A stretch of DNA of 64,000 bases from assembly GCA_938743325.2 (NCBI GenBank), contig OW568862.1, positions 349,501 to 413,500 of the forward strand, in the 5' to 3' direction. The DNA comes from Pycnococcus provasolii (taxonomy: Eukaryota > Chlorophyta > Pseudoscourfieldiophyceae > Pseudoscourfieldiales > Pycnococcaceae). A program made the position numbers and the translations under genes. Each line of letters opens with the position of its first letter. The stretch's first letter is position 1. Of this stretch, positions 1-10,009 are shown piece by piece. Below the pieces are notes generated by a model, which was not told the origin of the DNA, did no database searches, and saw only the letters and a list, made by a program, of their open reading frames with translations.

Positions 1-48
1 GGCTCCTTGCACGCGCACGCAGGCTCGCGTCAACTTGTCGAAAACGAT

Positions 49-1785
49 ATGGCACAACCCCCGTTTGGGCCAATGCCGTCAACTTCGGGGGACTCTGAAA
101 ACTCGGAACATCTTGGTGGTGGTGGTGGTGGTGGTGGTGGTGCGCATGACGACGAAGAACTGCTCTCAGAGCTGAGAAAACAACAACACCGATCGAAAAA
201 GAAGAAAAATGATAAGACGAAGTTTGAAGTCCCGCAGAATGGCGACGTCCAGAGTGGTCCCAAGGAGCACCAAATCCTCGACGTTATGACCAGTCTGCAC
301 ATTACTCGCGTGGGCGGGAAAGCGCGAGCACGTCGACTGCTGGCGGCGCAGAAGTCGAAAGAAGCGAGAGAAAATAATACGGCAAAAAATAACGGGCTCG
401 CTTTTACCTCCGCTATGTCCACGCTCGCAAACAACTTAGCCAGGACAAGAACGGCTGCAACAGTGGCACAAGACCAGCTGGGTAAAGTTAGCTCGTTCAT
501 CACCGGCCTCTTCGTAACGGGAGAAGACGAGCCGCTGTACTCCATCATGTTCAAGATCATTGCCATGCACTCCATCATTTTTGCCTATCTCGCCGTCGGC
601 TCAGCCTCCCTCAAGGCGCTTGAACTTTCCAACGAGAAAAGTTCCTTGGATGAGTGGAGCAAACAGAACGCCGCCCTCATGGACACGGCGTACGGCGCAT
701 CTCACGGCGCGTGCACAAACTTCACGCCAGCAACGAGCACGGCGTGTCGCAAGGCGCTGGACGACTTGCTCGAACACCACGGAAGCGCGTCGACGAAGCA
801 GAGGGCTCTTGCGCGCCAAGCGTGCAAGGCGGGTGAAGCAACCTGCGGCAAAATGCACTACAGCTTTGACTACTGGCACAGCTGGAATTGCCTCTTCTCC
901 ACCATCACCACCATCGGCTACGGTAACATCGCGCCCGCCACGCCCGAAGGCCGCGCGTTCCTTCTCATCTACAGCCTGATTGGCTTCGTGCTAAACGGCG
1001 TCACGCTCACGACCATGTCCACGCTCATTAATCGGTTTTCCACGTACTTGAATACGCTCATCGACCTGCCGCTCGTCAGCGAGCAGTACGAGAACGTCTT
1101 TCTCATTAGCATTGCCACCATGGCGCACGTCATCTTCTACTCGTTAATTATGATGGACACGGAGGGTTGGGACATGCCCACTTCCGTGTACTTCAGCTGG
1201 GTGACCTTCACGACGATCGGCTTTGGCGACTACTATCCCACGAACGAAGGCGCCAAGGCTGTGGGAGGCTACGCGAGGTACATCATGATCAACACCATTA
1301 TGACCATGACGGGGCTTTCCATCCTTGCAAGTCTCCTCGGCGCGCTCGCTGATGCCACGACCAGCTCTCTGAAAGAGTTGTTCGAGCATGTCGCCGAAGA
1401 CCTGGGGCTCAAGGAGGACTCCAGCGACGACGAAGAAAAAACCGGTACACCGAAGCCGTATATAGCGCAGTTGCCGCGGTTGCCGTCGAATTTGGACGCG
1501 GGCGCTCACGTGGCACTCAAACCAAAGGTGCCGAAGCTGGCTCACCGCACTCGTCTTCCCCCGGTGGAAAAGCCAGCTTTGAGACCAGACGGTTTGCCTC
1601 GCCTCATGTCGGCAAAGCAAAATGTTGATTTGCCAAATCTGCCAAGTGCCTTTGCTGACGAGGATACAAATAGGAATAATAATAATAATAATAATAATAT
1701 GAACGGCATCGAGTTCCGACCTCCATCGCCCGTTAAGACGGTGGCAAGTGACGAAGCTCTTTCGAAGCTTGATGTCGAAGCTTGA
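49..1785 (+). CDS. Two-pore-domain (K2P/TPK-type) potassium channel
   Basis: The 578-residue protein should form a dimeric K+ leak channel in a membrane. Two pore loops are visible: a TIGYG filter at residues 288-292 and a TIGFG filter at 389-393, each flanked by hydrophobic helices (first TM about 166-188). The loop between the first TM and the first pore is about 100 residues and holds four cysteines, like the extracellular cap of animal K2P channels. No EF hands, typical of plant TPKs, are seen. The cytoplasmic N-terminus has a poly-Gly run (GGT repeat, about 115-141) and a Lys-rich patch; the C-terminal tail has a poly-Asn run (AAT repeat, about 1675-1700). The start is the first ATG in frame; the frame stays open to the window edge without another ATG, so an upstream start or exon outside the window is possible. 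It is tail-to-tail with the kelch/filamin gene. Confidence 0.9.
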   Translation: MAQPPFGPMPSTSGDSENSEHLGGGGGGGGGAHDDEELLSELRKQQHRSKKKKNDKTKFEVPQNGDVQSGPKEHQILDVMTSLHITRVGGKARARRLLAAQKSKEARENNTAKNNGLAFTSAMSTLANNLARTRTAATVAQDQLGKVSSFITGLFVTGEDEPLYSIMFKIIAMHSIIFAYLAVGSASLKALELSNEKSSLDEWSKQNAALMDTAYGASHGACTNFTPATSTACRKALDDLLEHHGSASTKQRALARQACKAGEATCGKMHYSFDYWHSWNCLFSTITTIGYGNIAPATPEGRAFLLIYSLIGFVLNGVTLTTMSTLINRFSTYLNTLIDLPLVSEQYENVFLISIATMAHVIFYSLIMMDTEGWDMPTSVYFSWVTFTTIGFGDYYPTNEGAKAVGGYARYIMINTIMTMTGLSILASLLGALADATTSSLKELFEHVAEDLGLKEDSSDDEEKTGTPKPYIAQLPRLPSNLDAGAHVALKPKVPKLAHRTRLPPVEKPALRPDGLPRLMSAKQNVDLPNLPSAFADEDTNRNNNNNNNNMNGIEFRPPSPVKTVASDEALSKLDVEA

Positions 1786-1804
1786 AATAACCATATGTTG
1801 ATTG

Positions 1805-1809
1805 TGTAA
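1805..1809 (+). terminator. TGTAA poly(A) signal of the K2P gene
   Basis: TGTAA lies 20 nt after the stop codon. This is the known green-algal polyadenylation word, and the same word follows many genes in this window. Confidence 0.5.
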
Positions 1810-1951
1810 ATTTGATCTTGAATATAAAATTGAACGAAGAATCTAATATTAAAATATGAGAAGCTCCTCTCTTCCAATGTTTCAAGATGTGAGTGGTGGA
1901 TGGTGGGTGGGTGGAGGAGAAATCCTTCCCCTCCTACCACCCCGCTCACTG

Positions 1952-4900
1952 CTATGCCGTAGAATGAGACGAGCCGCCCGCCGCCGCCGCGGCCGTCTCC
2001 TCCTCTGTCGTCACCGTCGGCTGTGGCTTCGGCTTTTTCTTCCAGAAGCCATAGGCAAAAAACGGACCCGTCTCGGCTTTCTTCAGCATTGCCTCTCTTC
2101 GCTTACGCTTGTCCTCAGCCTCGCGCTCCTTGCGTTCCGCCTCCTCGGCATCCATCTGCGCCTCCTCTAAAAGACGCGCCGCTTCCTCCTCCGCCGCACG
2201 CGCAGCCTCCTCGCGCTCCTGCGGCGTTCCAAACATTGCCATGAGACCAAACTTTTTCCTCGGCTTCACGGCAGGGCGTTGTGCGGAGCCAGCTGACTTG
2301 CCAGCAGACGAAGCCGCCGCCGACGCGGGTGCGGCCGCGCGACGCCTCGCCGCCGCCGCCGCCCCGCCTCCAGCCTGCTTGGCAGCCATCTCAGCGAGCG
2401 ACGACGCGGCGTTCTGCGCGCCCATGCCGAGAATCTTCTGCCGAGCCTCGTCGCTCATCTCCACTTTCGGCTTGAGCGCTTGCACGGAGAAGGGAGATCC
2501 GCGAATGTCCTGCCACTCGTCCTCCTCAACGCGCGCGTCGAAGCTGCGTGCTTGCTGCACGCTCACGGAGTAATATCCCTCGATCGGAACCGTGTACTCG
2601 CATACGACGGTGCCGTCACCCATCGCCGTTGCCGTTCCGTCCAACTCGACTTTCTGGAACTTGGCGTGGCGTCCAGCACCCACCTTGCCGCCACCCTTCA
2701 CTCGAACGCGCCAGACATCCTCCTGACGGTATGTGTTGTTGCCGAATTGATCTTTCGACACCAGCGTGAAGGATGCGTTTTCCTGCGCAACCACCTCCGA
2801 CACGCCCTTCCCGCGCACCTCCACGTGCTCTGGATGCGTTTCCGCCGGGCGAATTTCCAGTCTGAACGGGCATCCAGCAAGCGGAAACCTGCCCAGCTTA
2901 ATGGTGCCGATGTAAGCGCCGGACGTGGTGACCGCGTAGCTGGCGCGGTAGATGCCGCCGTCGAAGGGACCCTCGACAATGCCCGCGACGAATTCGGGCC
3001 CGCGCAGCTCAACGGTGAACTCCTCGGCGGGGAACGCGTCATCGAGGCTCTTCGAGAGAACGTCGATGGTGAGCGTCTCGCCAGCCACGCCTCCAACAAT
3101 GCCCACGCCTCCGAGCGCGAAGGTGTCCGCAACGCGCTCGTCCACAAGCTTCGTGCGGCTCCAAAATCCGTGATTGAAAAGACCGGTGGGCACAACAGGT
3201 AAAACCGCCGGCATGCTCTTCACTGCGACGTCGTTCAGGCAAACCTGCAGCTCGACTCTGAAGTAGGCACGCTCCTCTGCCAAAACGCGGCACAGGTACT
3301 GGCCATTCTTCAGATCGCGAACATCACCAAAGCAGTTGCCAACAAGACGTTGAAGCTCCTCCTCGTCAATCTTCGCCCTCGAGTTCTTGTCCGCTCCGGG
3401 CATCTGCCGTGCCGGCGCGCCCCCTATGATGAGCTGGAAGTCGTCTCCCCCGCGCAGCTGTGGCCTGCCGTAGATGTCCTTGGCCTGTACGAGGAACTCC
3501 GCCGTCTCGCCCGCAGTCAGCAGAGCGGGCAGCCCGATTACGTCGCACATGAGCGGGTCGGTTCTCGCGGGAGAAACCGAGTGGTAGAATGGCGATCCGT
3601 AGATTTGGCTGCCATTCACCTCCACGAATATCTTGTATACAGTGCGGCCTCGATAGTCCGCCGCGTTTCCCGCCGTGTACGACACTTCGTACGTGCCATC
3701 TTCCTTGTCACTTACTAAGCTGCCAAGCGTCGCGTTCGCCACTACGCTCACAGTCACCTCGTCGCCGCCACGTCCAATCCCGTTTCCAAACGTGTCTCGC
3801 AGCTTAACGACAAAAGTGCTCGGCTCGCGCGCCACGGTGGCATTGGCAATATCAACGCCCGGGCCTACCGCAACGCACTTCTGAGGTTCTATCTTGCCGG
3901 GCTCAATCGAAAGCATGATGTCGCTGCCGGTGATGGGCAAGAACTCGCTGCCGTCGGAAAAGCCATCGCGTGCCATCACCTTGAGAATAGAGTGTGCAGC
4001 GGGGATCGTTCCGAAGCGAGGCACCACGGTGCACTTGTAGTTGCCGTCCATCATGTCTTCCACAGTTCCCGTGGTGATCACCTCGCCAAAGCCACCTTCG
4101 TCGAGGTACAGCTCGAGGATATCGTTGCCACCATTCAAAGTTCGGCCCGTGCCATCCCTCGCCACCACGAAGAACTCCAGCGTCTCGCCTGCCCTGACCG
4201 ACTCGGTGAATGCGTGCGACTCAGCGTCAAACGAAGGGTGCTCCACCGTGCTCTTAGCCGCGTTCAGCAGTCCAGACGTCACCTCGATGTTGAATGGGCT
4301 GTTGAGAGTATTCGCCATCCCCTTGCCGTCCTTGCGCTCGTCAACCGATGGATCGGTCGACTTGCCAAACACGCTCACGCGAAGTGCTCCTCCAATATTG
4401 TTATTCGAGGAAACGCTGTACGTGCCATCCTTGTTGTCAACAATCGCCGCGTCAAGAAGCGCGCCGCTCTTCTTCGAGCGCACTTCCACCTCAAACGGAT
4501 GCCCACCGACATCTAGGTGATTGCCATACCGATCGCACGCGTGTATGGTGAACTCGAAGGGAATGCCCGCATGCCAGCGTCCGTTCACGCACCTGCCGCG
4601 GAGGTAGGACTTCGCCGGATCGACGGTCATGGCGTAGCTCTCAAGAACGTAAGGCACGCCGGCTAGCGCCGCGTCGTCGCTAAACACGCGCAGCTCGTAC
4701 ATTCCCGCTTCCGTCGGCGCGAAGCTAAGTTGGTAGCCCTCCTCAGGGTCGTACGTAACCGAAACGGGAACTGGTGGCACCTCCTTGAGCTGCAGGTGCT
4801 GGTCGATCCCGTCGTCGTCACCCGCTCCATACGCCTTTCTGTTTTTCTTCTTTCGTCTCTTCCCCTGGTCCGGCTGATCCTTCTTCAGCTTGCCGGAATA

Positions 4901-7900
4901 CAGCACGGTCGCCGTGACGCGCGGCGGAACGCTGTCAGCCTTTCCTTCGGGCCATCTGAGCTGCGCAATGCCGCCGCCGCCTCCAGTATTGCCGCCAAAG
5001 CAAATGTCATTGCCATAGGCATCGCGTGGTTTCACGCGGACAGTGGTCGACTCGCCCGGTGGGGCGACCGCGAGACCACGTCCGTGGGGCGCAAAGCGTG
5101 CCGGTGCCGCCGACGCCGGGTACACAAGCACGGGTACATATCCACCTTCCACGACGTCGCCATTTTCCCCAACAACCACAAGTCCGAAAACGCCAGCGCG
5201 AAAAGGCGTGAAGGCAATCTCGTAAGTACCCGGCTGTCCGGGAAGGTTGCGCACCGCGCACTCAACATGCGATACGCACGTCTCCTCACCCCACGTGTTT
5301 CGTACAATAGCAGTGTGCGATGCCTCGCCTGCCGACGGAGCACGCAGCGTTGCTTGCAGATAGTCGCCGCCGCGGCCCACGGGAAGGCCGTGAAGATCTC
5401 GTGCATTCACAAGCAATCTTCTTCGCTTACCGGCTATGCACACCACCGGCACTGAAGCGTGTGCTTGCTTCCCCGGCGCAGGCGGGGCTCCCACGAGCCC
5501 TCCCGCGGGCGATGGCGGATACAATCCAGCCTCAGGGTCCAAGACCTGCGCATTGTTGATGTGAGACTCACGGTAGTCCACCACCGCCGAGCCGGCCAGG
5601 TAGCGCGCGCTCGGAGCGAGGCCCGAGAATGCGAGGCCCGTCCAGAACATACGGCGGAGATCTAGCACCCAAAAGTCGCGCGCCCATGGTGCTCGCTCAA
5701 CGCCCAACCAACCACCCGAGAGAAGCAGTCGCCTGCCGACAGCCTGCAGCGCACAGCACTCGCGGGCCGCGGGCATACGACCACGCTGCGACAGCTGAAG
5801 CCATTCAGCTCGGACGGGTGCGGTGACCAAGTCTGCGGCGCCTACCGCTTCGATAGTGAGGCAACGCAGCTCACCGTCGAGCGCGTCACTGTCGCCGCCA
5901 GTACCCTTGCTGCGCCCGCCAAATTGGTATACTGAATAGCTCCCCACAGCCTCGCGGACCGCCGCCATGGCAAGGTATGCGCGACCTTGAGGTGCACGGC
6001 CGAGAGGGAAAATGCGGCGCCACACGATGGTTCGCTCGAGCGGCTTGCATACGCACAGGTACACATCAGTTGCGCACGTGCCATCGCTGGTTAGGCCACA
6101 ACACACCACCGCGGCGCCAACGCCAACGTCTGCACTAAATGCGGGTAGGCTTACCGCTGCATGGCCGTGTCGAGGCGTTGGTGTCTCTTCCGGCGGGCTT
6201 GCCACTGTCAGCTCAACCCAAGTATTCGTCGTCGTGTCCAAGCAACACACGTCCATGATTGCAACGTCATTCGGTCTAAGGCCGCCACATACAAACACGT
6301 GTGCGCCACATGTCCATGTGGCATGACCAACACGCGGGCCAGGTGATGCATACTTCATCGCTGACATCCTCTCCATCTCAACCAAGGTCTGGGCAGCCAT
6401 TTCTGGCGGTGCCCGAAACACAGGGTCGAGTGACATGTACGTCTTAGCATCCACGTCACTGATTCCCACGCTGCCCCATGTTGCACTTGCCGCGTCAAAG
6501 CAAACCGTCGCGTTTTCGGCGGCTGAAGAGAAGAGGCGCGAGGGCACGCGAGAGAGGGTGCCAGGCGCGTCAGTACTCGGCTCGATCGCTCGACCCAGCA
6601 CGTCAACGGGCTCCATGCCTCCAATCACGTACGCCTTGAATGCATCAACCCATGCACGGCGCTTTGCCTTGAAGAGGGTCCTGAAAGCACGCGACGCATT
6701 CACGGACACCGTTACGAAGCCACCTCGCCCGCCGCCTACAAGTGGCAGCTTAAACTGAACATCGCTGTCGTTTGACTCCGGTACATGGCAAAGCTGCGAT
6801 AAGCGCAGAACGGCACGCCCAACTTCTGCAATCGCGTGCTTCTTTGGCTTTTCCTTGCGCACCAACTCTTCCTGTGGCGCAACCGTTTCCTGCAATGAGA
6901 ATTTGGTAGCAGGTTGATCGGGCTCGAACACGGGCTCAGATGAAAGTGCTCCCCTGGCTGATTTTCTGCTATCGGGTTTTTTGCTCTCCTGCGGCTCTGG
7001 GCTGGCTGGTTGTGATTCACCACTATCTTCGTCTTCCTCCGTTTTCTCGTCAAGATTCACATGGCGATGCGCCATGAGCTTAAAGACGACGCCATCCGAT
7101 CCGGCATTGGTCACCATGTTAGCAAATGCACGGCGCACAGCAAGTCTTTGTGCCGCTAATTCACCGCTCGTCCCCGATCCCGTCTCGACAAAGCCGAAAT
7201 CCAGCGTGCTGCCGAAGCCGATTTGAGTCGTAAGTTCAACGGGCTTTGCCAATCTAGCCCGCGCCCTGGCTTGCATTGGAGGGGGTGGAGGGGCACCCGG
7301 CGCAGTGGCTGCTGCAGACTGGAGCGCCGCAATCGCTTCTGCCTCCTCGCCCTCGTAAACGGGCACCGATTCGAGGTACGACTCAACGCGGTTGAGTGTG
7401 CCTTCGCTCGCCTCGGCCATGGGTGCCGGCGGTGCCGCCGATGCCCCCGCTGATGTCTCGCTGAGAAATTTCGCTGTGCGCGGAGCGTCATCCGGCAGAA
7501 ATTTCTTGCGTTGTACGTGTGGGCCCTCGCCCTTCAGCGCAGCATCGCACTCCATATGCCACTCAACCCAAGCTCTGTCGAAATCCTCGGGGGCATCCTC
7601 GGCATCCTCGCCACTTGGCATCGAGCAATTCACCACGCGGATTGAAATGGCACTGCCATCCGCACGCGCTGTTTTCGCCAGATTTACCGCGGCGCGAAGC
7701 TGGCTCGGGAACCGCTCCACGCAGCCCTGCTCCTTCAAGAGCACGTGCCTGAGCGCAAGAATGCTCCTCTTGTTTTCAGGCCCGTATGGTGCGCCATCGC
7801 GCTGTGTGTTGACGTTGCGCAAGATGGATAGCCGGCTTGGGAAGAGCAGTTTCGGGTTGGCAGGCTCGCAGCCAAATGGCGCAGCTTTGTTCGCTTCCTG

Positions 7901-10009
7901 TGACGTTGGCGCGCAGAGCACGCCAAGCACCTCGCGGATGACAATGTCGCTCACACCCTTGCGAGTCGCGAGCTTCTGAGCCAGCGCATCTGTCGGATCT
8001 GCCTCGAGAGCTGCGCGCGCGGCAGCCGCCGAGTGCTCTTCCGCCGCCGACAGGCATTGGCACAGTGCCTCGATCTGCGCTCTGCCGACGTTGTGCACGC
8101 CCGCAGTTCTCGACTGGCTACCGTCAGCCTCTCGGATATCAGCCATTGCGTCGATATGCTCGAGAAGGCTCACAACTGGCACGTCCTCCGCGAAGAGCGT
8201 GCGCGCTCGCTCACCGTAGAGCTGGCTGTCATCGTCTTCGCTGATCAACTCCGTCCCGAGCACCGGAGTGCCGGGCAATTCGTACGCAAGCGGATCACCG
8301 CGCAGCTTTGGCAACGCGTGAATTCTGGTCGGCACGGTGACCAGCGCGTGGCCAGCACGACATGGCGGCAGCGTGCCATCCGCGCTCACGGGCTCGCTCC
8401 AGTGCAGCGAGCCAACGTCGAGCACACGAATGTCGTTCAGCACGAAGTCGTGAGCTTTGGCGATCTCAAACATCTGTCTCTCGGAGGGGCAGATGGGCGC
8501 GGGCGGACCGCTGCCTGAGTCGCTCCATTGCCTCACGCGCTCGCCGTATAGTTGGAGAGCGCGCGTATGGCTATCCCATAGCTTTGGCCACACGCGGTAG
8601 ACGGATCGCCCAGCGCGCGACGCGCCTAAGCCAGCAACCACCATTAGCTTTGCTGCGTTCAGTCCCATACGCGAGATCTCCTCCTGAAGGTCGCGCAGCA
8701 TGCCTTCCTCATCCGACGGAGCCGGCGACCCGGATGACAGGAACGAATCGCCGCCAGACGCCGCCTCCTCCATCGCGCGCATACGTGCCGCCGAGACATG
8801 TGCCGCCGGTCCACCGAGGCCCATGTAGGACAGCAGCTCCGACAGCGTGATTGTCTCCGCGCCAGAGCTCTCAGCCTCCTTGAGCGCGGTGCGCAGCGTG
8901 CTATCGTCACCAGCCTCCTCCTCTGACGTCGCTCGGTCGCCTTCGACACGCCGGCGCACAGGCGCGTCGAGATAGCGTGCGACGTCCTGGTCTGTGTATA
9001 GCGCGCGCATCGCATCTGCCACCGGCACGGCAAGGTCGGTGTTGTCATCCAGCGCAGCAAGCTCCACGAGCATCTCGCTCTCGTTTAGCGCTTGAAGCTC
9101 TTTGGGAAGTGCGGCATACTTTGCACGTATGACTGACTCTGCGTGTGCCTTTGCTAGCGGAAAGAAGACAGCCTCCACGGCGGCGACTGCGGTGGTGGCA
9201 CCTGGCACTGACACGAAGCCTCTCGCACCAGTGCTTGCTGCAGCCGCCGTGCGCGCCGCGGCGGCGATGTCGCCGTCGTCCGGTGCAGGTGCCGGAGCAA
9301 ATAGTCCGCCATCCGCCGCGCCATCTTCGTCGCCACCCCATCCTTGCTCGTCGGCGCCGTCCGCAGCCCACGGCTGGTCTCGCGGTGCCACAGGGACTGG
9401 AGAGGGCGCGATCACGACCGCCTCAGCAGGCGCGCTTGGCAGAGGTGCAGCATCGTCCGCTGGAAGTGAGGCTTCAGTGGCTGGTGCCGACTCCTCCGCT
9501 GCTGGTGCTTCTGCTGGTGCTTCTGTCGGAGCGTCTGCAGCAGGCGCCGGCTCCTCCACGGCTGGTGCTTCTGTCGGAGCGTCTGCAGCAGGCGCCGGCT
9601 CCTCCGCGGCTGGTGCTTCTGTCGGAGCGTCTGCAGCAGGCGCCGGCTCCTCCGCGGCTGGTGCTTCTGTCGGAGCGTCTGCAGCAGGCGCCGGCTCCTC
9701 CGCTGCTGGTGCTTCTGTCGGAGCGTCTGCAGCAGGCGCCGGCTCCTCCGCGGCTGGTGCTTCTGTCGGAGCGTCCGCAGCAGGCGCCGGCTCCTCCGCT
9801 GCTGGTGCTTCTGTCGGAGCGTCTGCAGCAGGCGCCGGCTCCTCCGCTGCTGGTGCTTCTGTCGGAGCGTCTGCAGCAGGCGCCGGCTCCGGTTCTACGG
9901 GTTCTGTGTTTGGTAATGGAACATCCGCTTCTACGGGCGGTAGTGCGGCCGCCTCCGCTAAGGCGGCGGCGGCCTCCGAGGTTGGTTCGAGCTCCGAGGC
10001 GTCGGCCAT
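1952..10009 (-). CDS. Giant kelch plus filamin-repeat protein
   Basis: A 2685-residue protein, probably a cytoskeletal or adhesion scaffold. From the N-terminus: a Pro/Ala/Glu-rich region (about residues 35-200) built from a 16-residue repeat; a large region without a recognised domain; kelch-type repeats (about 1220-1480; motifs such as GHATW, FVCGG, TNTWVEL); then about seven filamin/ABP-type Ig repeats (about 1560-2500), recognised by the recurring motif RD-x-(Y/F)-GN near a GG pair (for example DAYGN, DRYGN, DTFGN, DQFGN); and a charged Ala/Glu/Lys C-terminus likely to form a coiled coil. No signal peptide or TM segment is evident, and no actin-binding CH pair was seen. The start is the only ATG upstream of the conserved part; the frame remains open another 330 nt upstream with no ATG. 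Filamin-repeat proteins in plants and algae include the gamete protein GEX2, but this chain is not clearly GEX2. The kelch-filamin combination is the secure part; the role is inference. Confidence 0.85.
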   Translation of the reverse strand: MADASELEPTSEAAAALAEAAALPPVEADVPLPNTEPVEPEPAPAADAPTEAPAAEEPAPAADAPTEAPAAEEPAPAADAPTEAPAAEEPAPAADAPTEAPAAEEPAPAADAPTEAPAAEEPAPAADAPTEAPAAEEPAPAADAPTEAPAVEEPAPAADAPTEAPAEAPAAEESAPATEASLPADDAAPLPSAPAEAVVIAPSPVPVAPRDQPWAADGADEQGWGGDEDGAADGGLFAPAPAPDDGDIAAAARTAAAASTGARGFVSVPGATTAVAAVEAVFFPLAKAHAESVIRAKYAALPKELQALNESEMLVELAALDDNTDLAVPVADAMRALYTDQDVARYLDAPVRRRVEGDRATSEEEAGDDSTLRTALKEAESSGAETITLSELLSYMGLGGPAAHVSAARMRAMEEAASGGDSFLSSGSPAPSDEEGMLRDLQEEISRMGLNAAKLMVVAGLGASRAGRSVYRVWPKLWDSHTRALQLYGERVRQWSDSGSGPPAPICPSERQMFEIAKAHDFVLNDIRVLDVGSLHWSEPVSADGTLPPCRAGHALVTVPTRIHALPKLRGDPLAYELPGTPVLGTELISEDDDSQLYGERARTLFAEDVPVVSLLEHIDAMADIREADGSQSRTAGVHNVGRAQIEALCQCLSAAEEHSAAAARAALEADPTDALAQKLATRKGVSDIVIREVLGVLCAPTSQEANKAAPFGCEPANPKLLFPSRLSILRNVNTQRDGAPYGPENKRSILALRHVLLKEQGCVERFPSQLRAAVNLAKTARADGSAISIRVVNCSMPSGEDAEDAPEDFDRAWVEWHMECDAALKGEGPHVQRKKFLPDDAPRTAKFLSETSAGASAAPPAPMAEASEGTLNRVESYLESVPVYEGEEAEAIAALQSAAATAPGAPPPPPMQARARARLAKPVELTTQIGFGSTLDFGFVETGSGTSGELAAQRLAVRRAFANMVTNAGSDGVVFKLMAHRHVNLDEKTEEDEDSGESQPASPEPQESKKPDSRKSARGALSSEPVFEPDQPATKFSLQETVAPQEELVRKEKPKKHAIAEVGRAVLRLSQLCHVPESNDSDVQFKLPLVGGGRGGFVTVSVNASRAFRTLFKAKRRAWVDAFKAYVIGGMEPVDVLGRAIEPSTDAPGTLSRVPSRLFSSAAENATVCFDAASATWGSVGISDVDAKTYMSLDPVFRAPPEMAAQTLVEMERMSAMKYASPGPRVGHATWTCGAHVFVCGGLRPNDVAIMDVCCLDTTTNTWVELTVASPPEETPTPRHGHAAVSLPAFSADVGVGAAVVCCGLTSDGTCATDVYLCVCKPLERTIVWRRIFPLGRAPQGRAYLAMAAVREAVGSYSVYQFGGRSKGTGGDSDALDGELRCLTIEAVGAADLVTAPVRAEWLQLSQRGRMPAARECCALQAVGRRLLLSGGWLGVERAPWARDFWVLDLRRMFWTGLAFSGLAPSARYLAGSAVVDYRESHINNAQVLDPEAGLYPPSPAGGLVGAPPAPGKQAHASVPVVCIAGKRRRLLVNARDLHGLPVGRGGDYLQATLRAPSAGEASHTAIVRNTWGEETCVSHVECAVRNLPGQPGTYEIAFTPFRAGVFGLVVVGENGDVVEGGYVPVLVYPASAAPARFAPHGRGLAVAPPGESTTVRVKPRDAYGNDICFGGNTGGGGGIAQLRWPEGKADSVPPRVTATVLYSGKLKKDQPDQGKRRKKKNRKAYGAGDDDGIDQHLQLKEVPPVPVSVTYDPEEGYQLSFAPTEAGMYELRVFSDDAALAGVPYVLESYAMTVDPAKSYLRGRCVNGRWHAGIPFEFTIHACDRYGNHLDVGGHPFEVEVRSKKSGALLDAAIVDNKDGTYSVSSNNNIGGALRVSVFGKSTDPSVDERKDGKGMANTLNSPFNIEVTSGLLNAAKSTVEHPSFDAESHAFTESVRAGETLEFFVVARDGTGRTLNGGNDILELYLDEGGFGEVITTGTVEDMMDGNYKCTVVPRFGTIPAAHSILKVMARDGFSDGSEFLPITGSDIMLSIEPGKIEPQKCVAVGPGVDIANATVAREPSTFVVKLRDTFGNGIGRGGDEVTVSVVANATLGSLVSDKEDGTYEVSYTAGNAADYRGRTVYKIFVEVNGSQIYGSPFYHSVSPARTDPLMCDVIGLPALLTAGETAEFLVQAKDIYGRPQLRGGDDFQLIIGGAPARQMPGADKNSRAKIDEEELQRLVGNCFGDVRDLKNGQYLCRVLAEERAYFRVELQVCLNDVAVKSMPAVLPVVPTGLFNHGFWSRTKLVDERVADTFALGGVGIVGGVAGETLTIDVLSKSLDDAFPAEEFTVELRGPEFVAGIVEGPFDGGIYRASYAVTTSGAYIGTIKLGRFPLAGCPFRLEIRPAETHPEHVEVRGKGVSEVVAQENASFTLVSKDQFGNNTYRQEDVWRVRVKGGGKVGAGRHAKFQKVELDGTATAMGDGTVVCEYTVPIEGYYSVSVQQARSFDARVEEDEWQDIRGSPFSVQALKPKVEMSDEARQKILGMGAQNAASSLAEMAAKQAGGGAAAAARRRAAAPASAAASSAGKSAGSAQRPAVKPRKKFGLMAMFGTPQEREEAARAAEEEAARLLEEAQMDAEEAERKEREAEDKRKRREAMLKKAETGPFFAYGFWKKKPKPQPTVTTEEETAAAAAGGSSHSTA
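9513..9890 (-). repeat. 48-bp coding minisatellite, eight units
   Basis: Eight head-to-tail 48-bp units start at 9513, 9561, 9609, 9657, 9705, 9753, 9801 and 9849, the last being incomplete. They differ by only a few bases and encode a 16-residue Pro/Ala/Glu/Asp unit in the N-terminal region of the kelch/filamin protein. The near identity points to recent expansion or gene conversion. Confidence 0.95.

Noticed and set aside
9513-9890. CRISPR-like array
   Set aside because: The 48-bp units are directly contiguous without unique spacers and are protein-coding.
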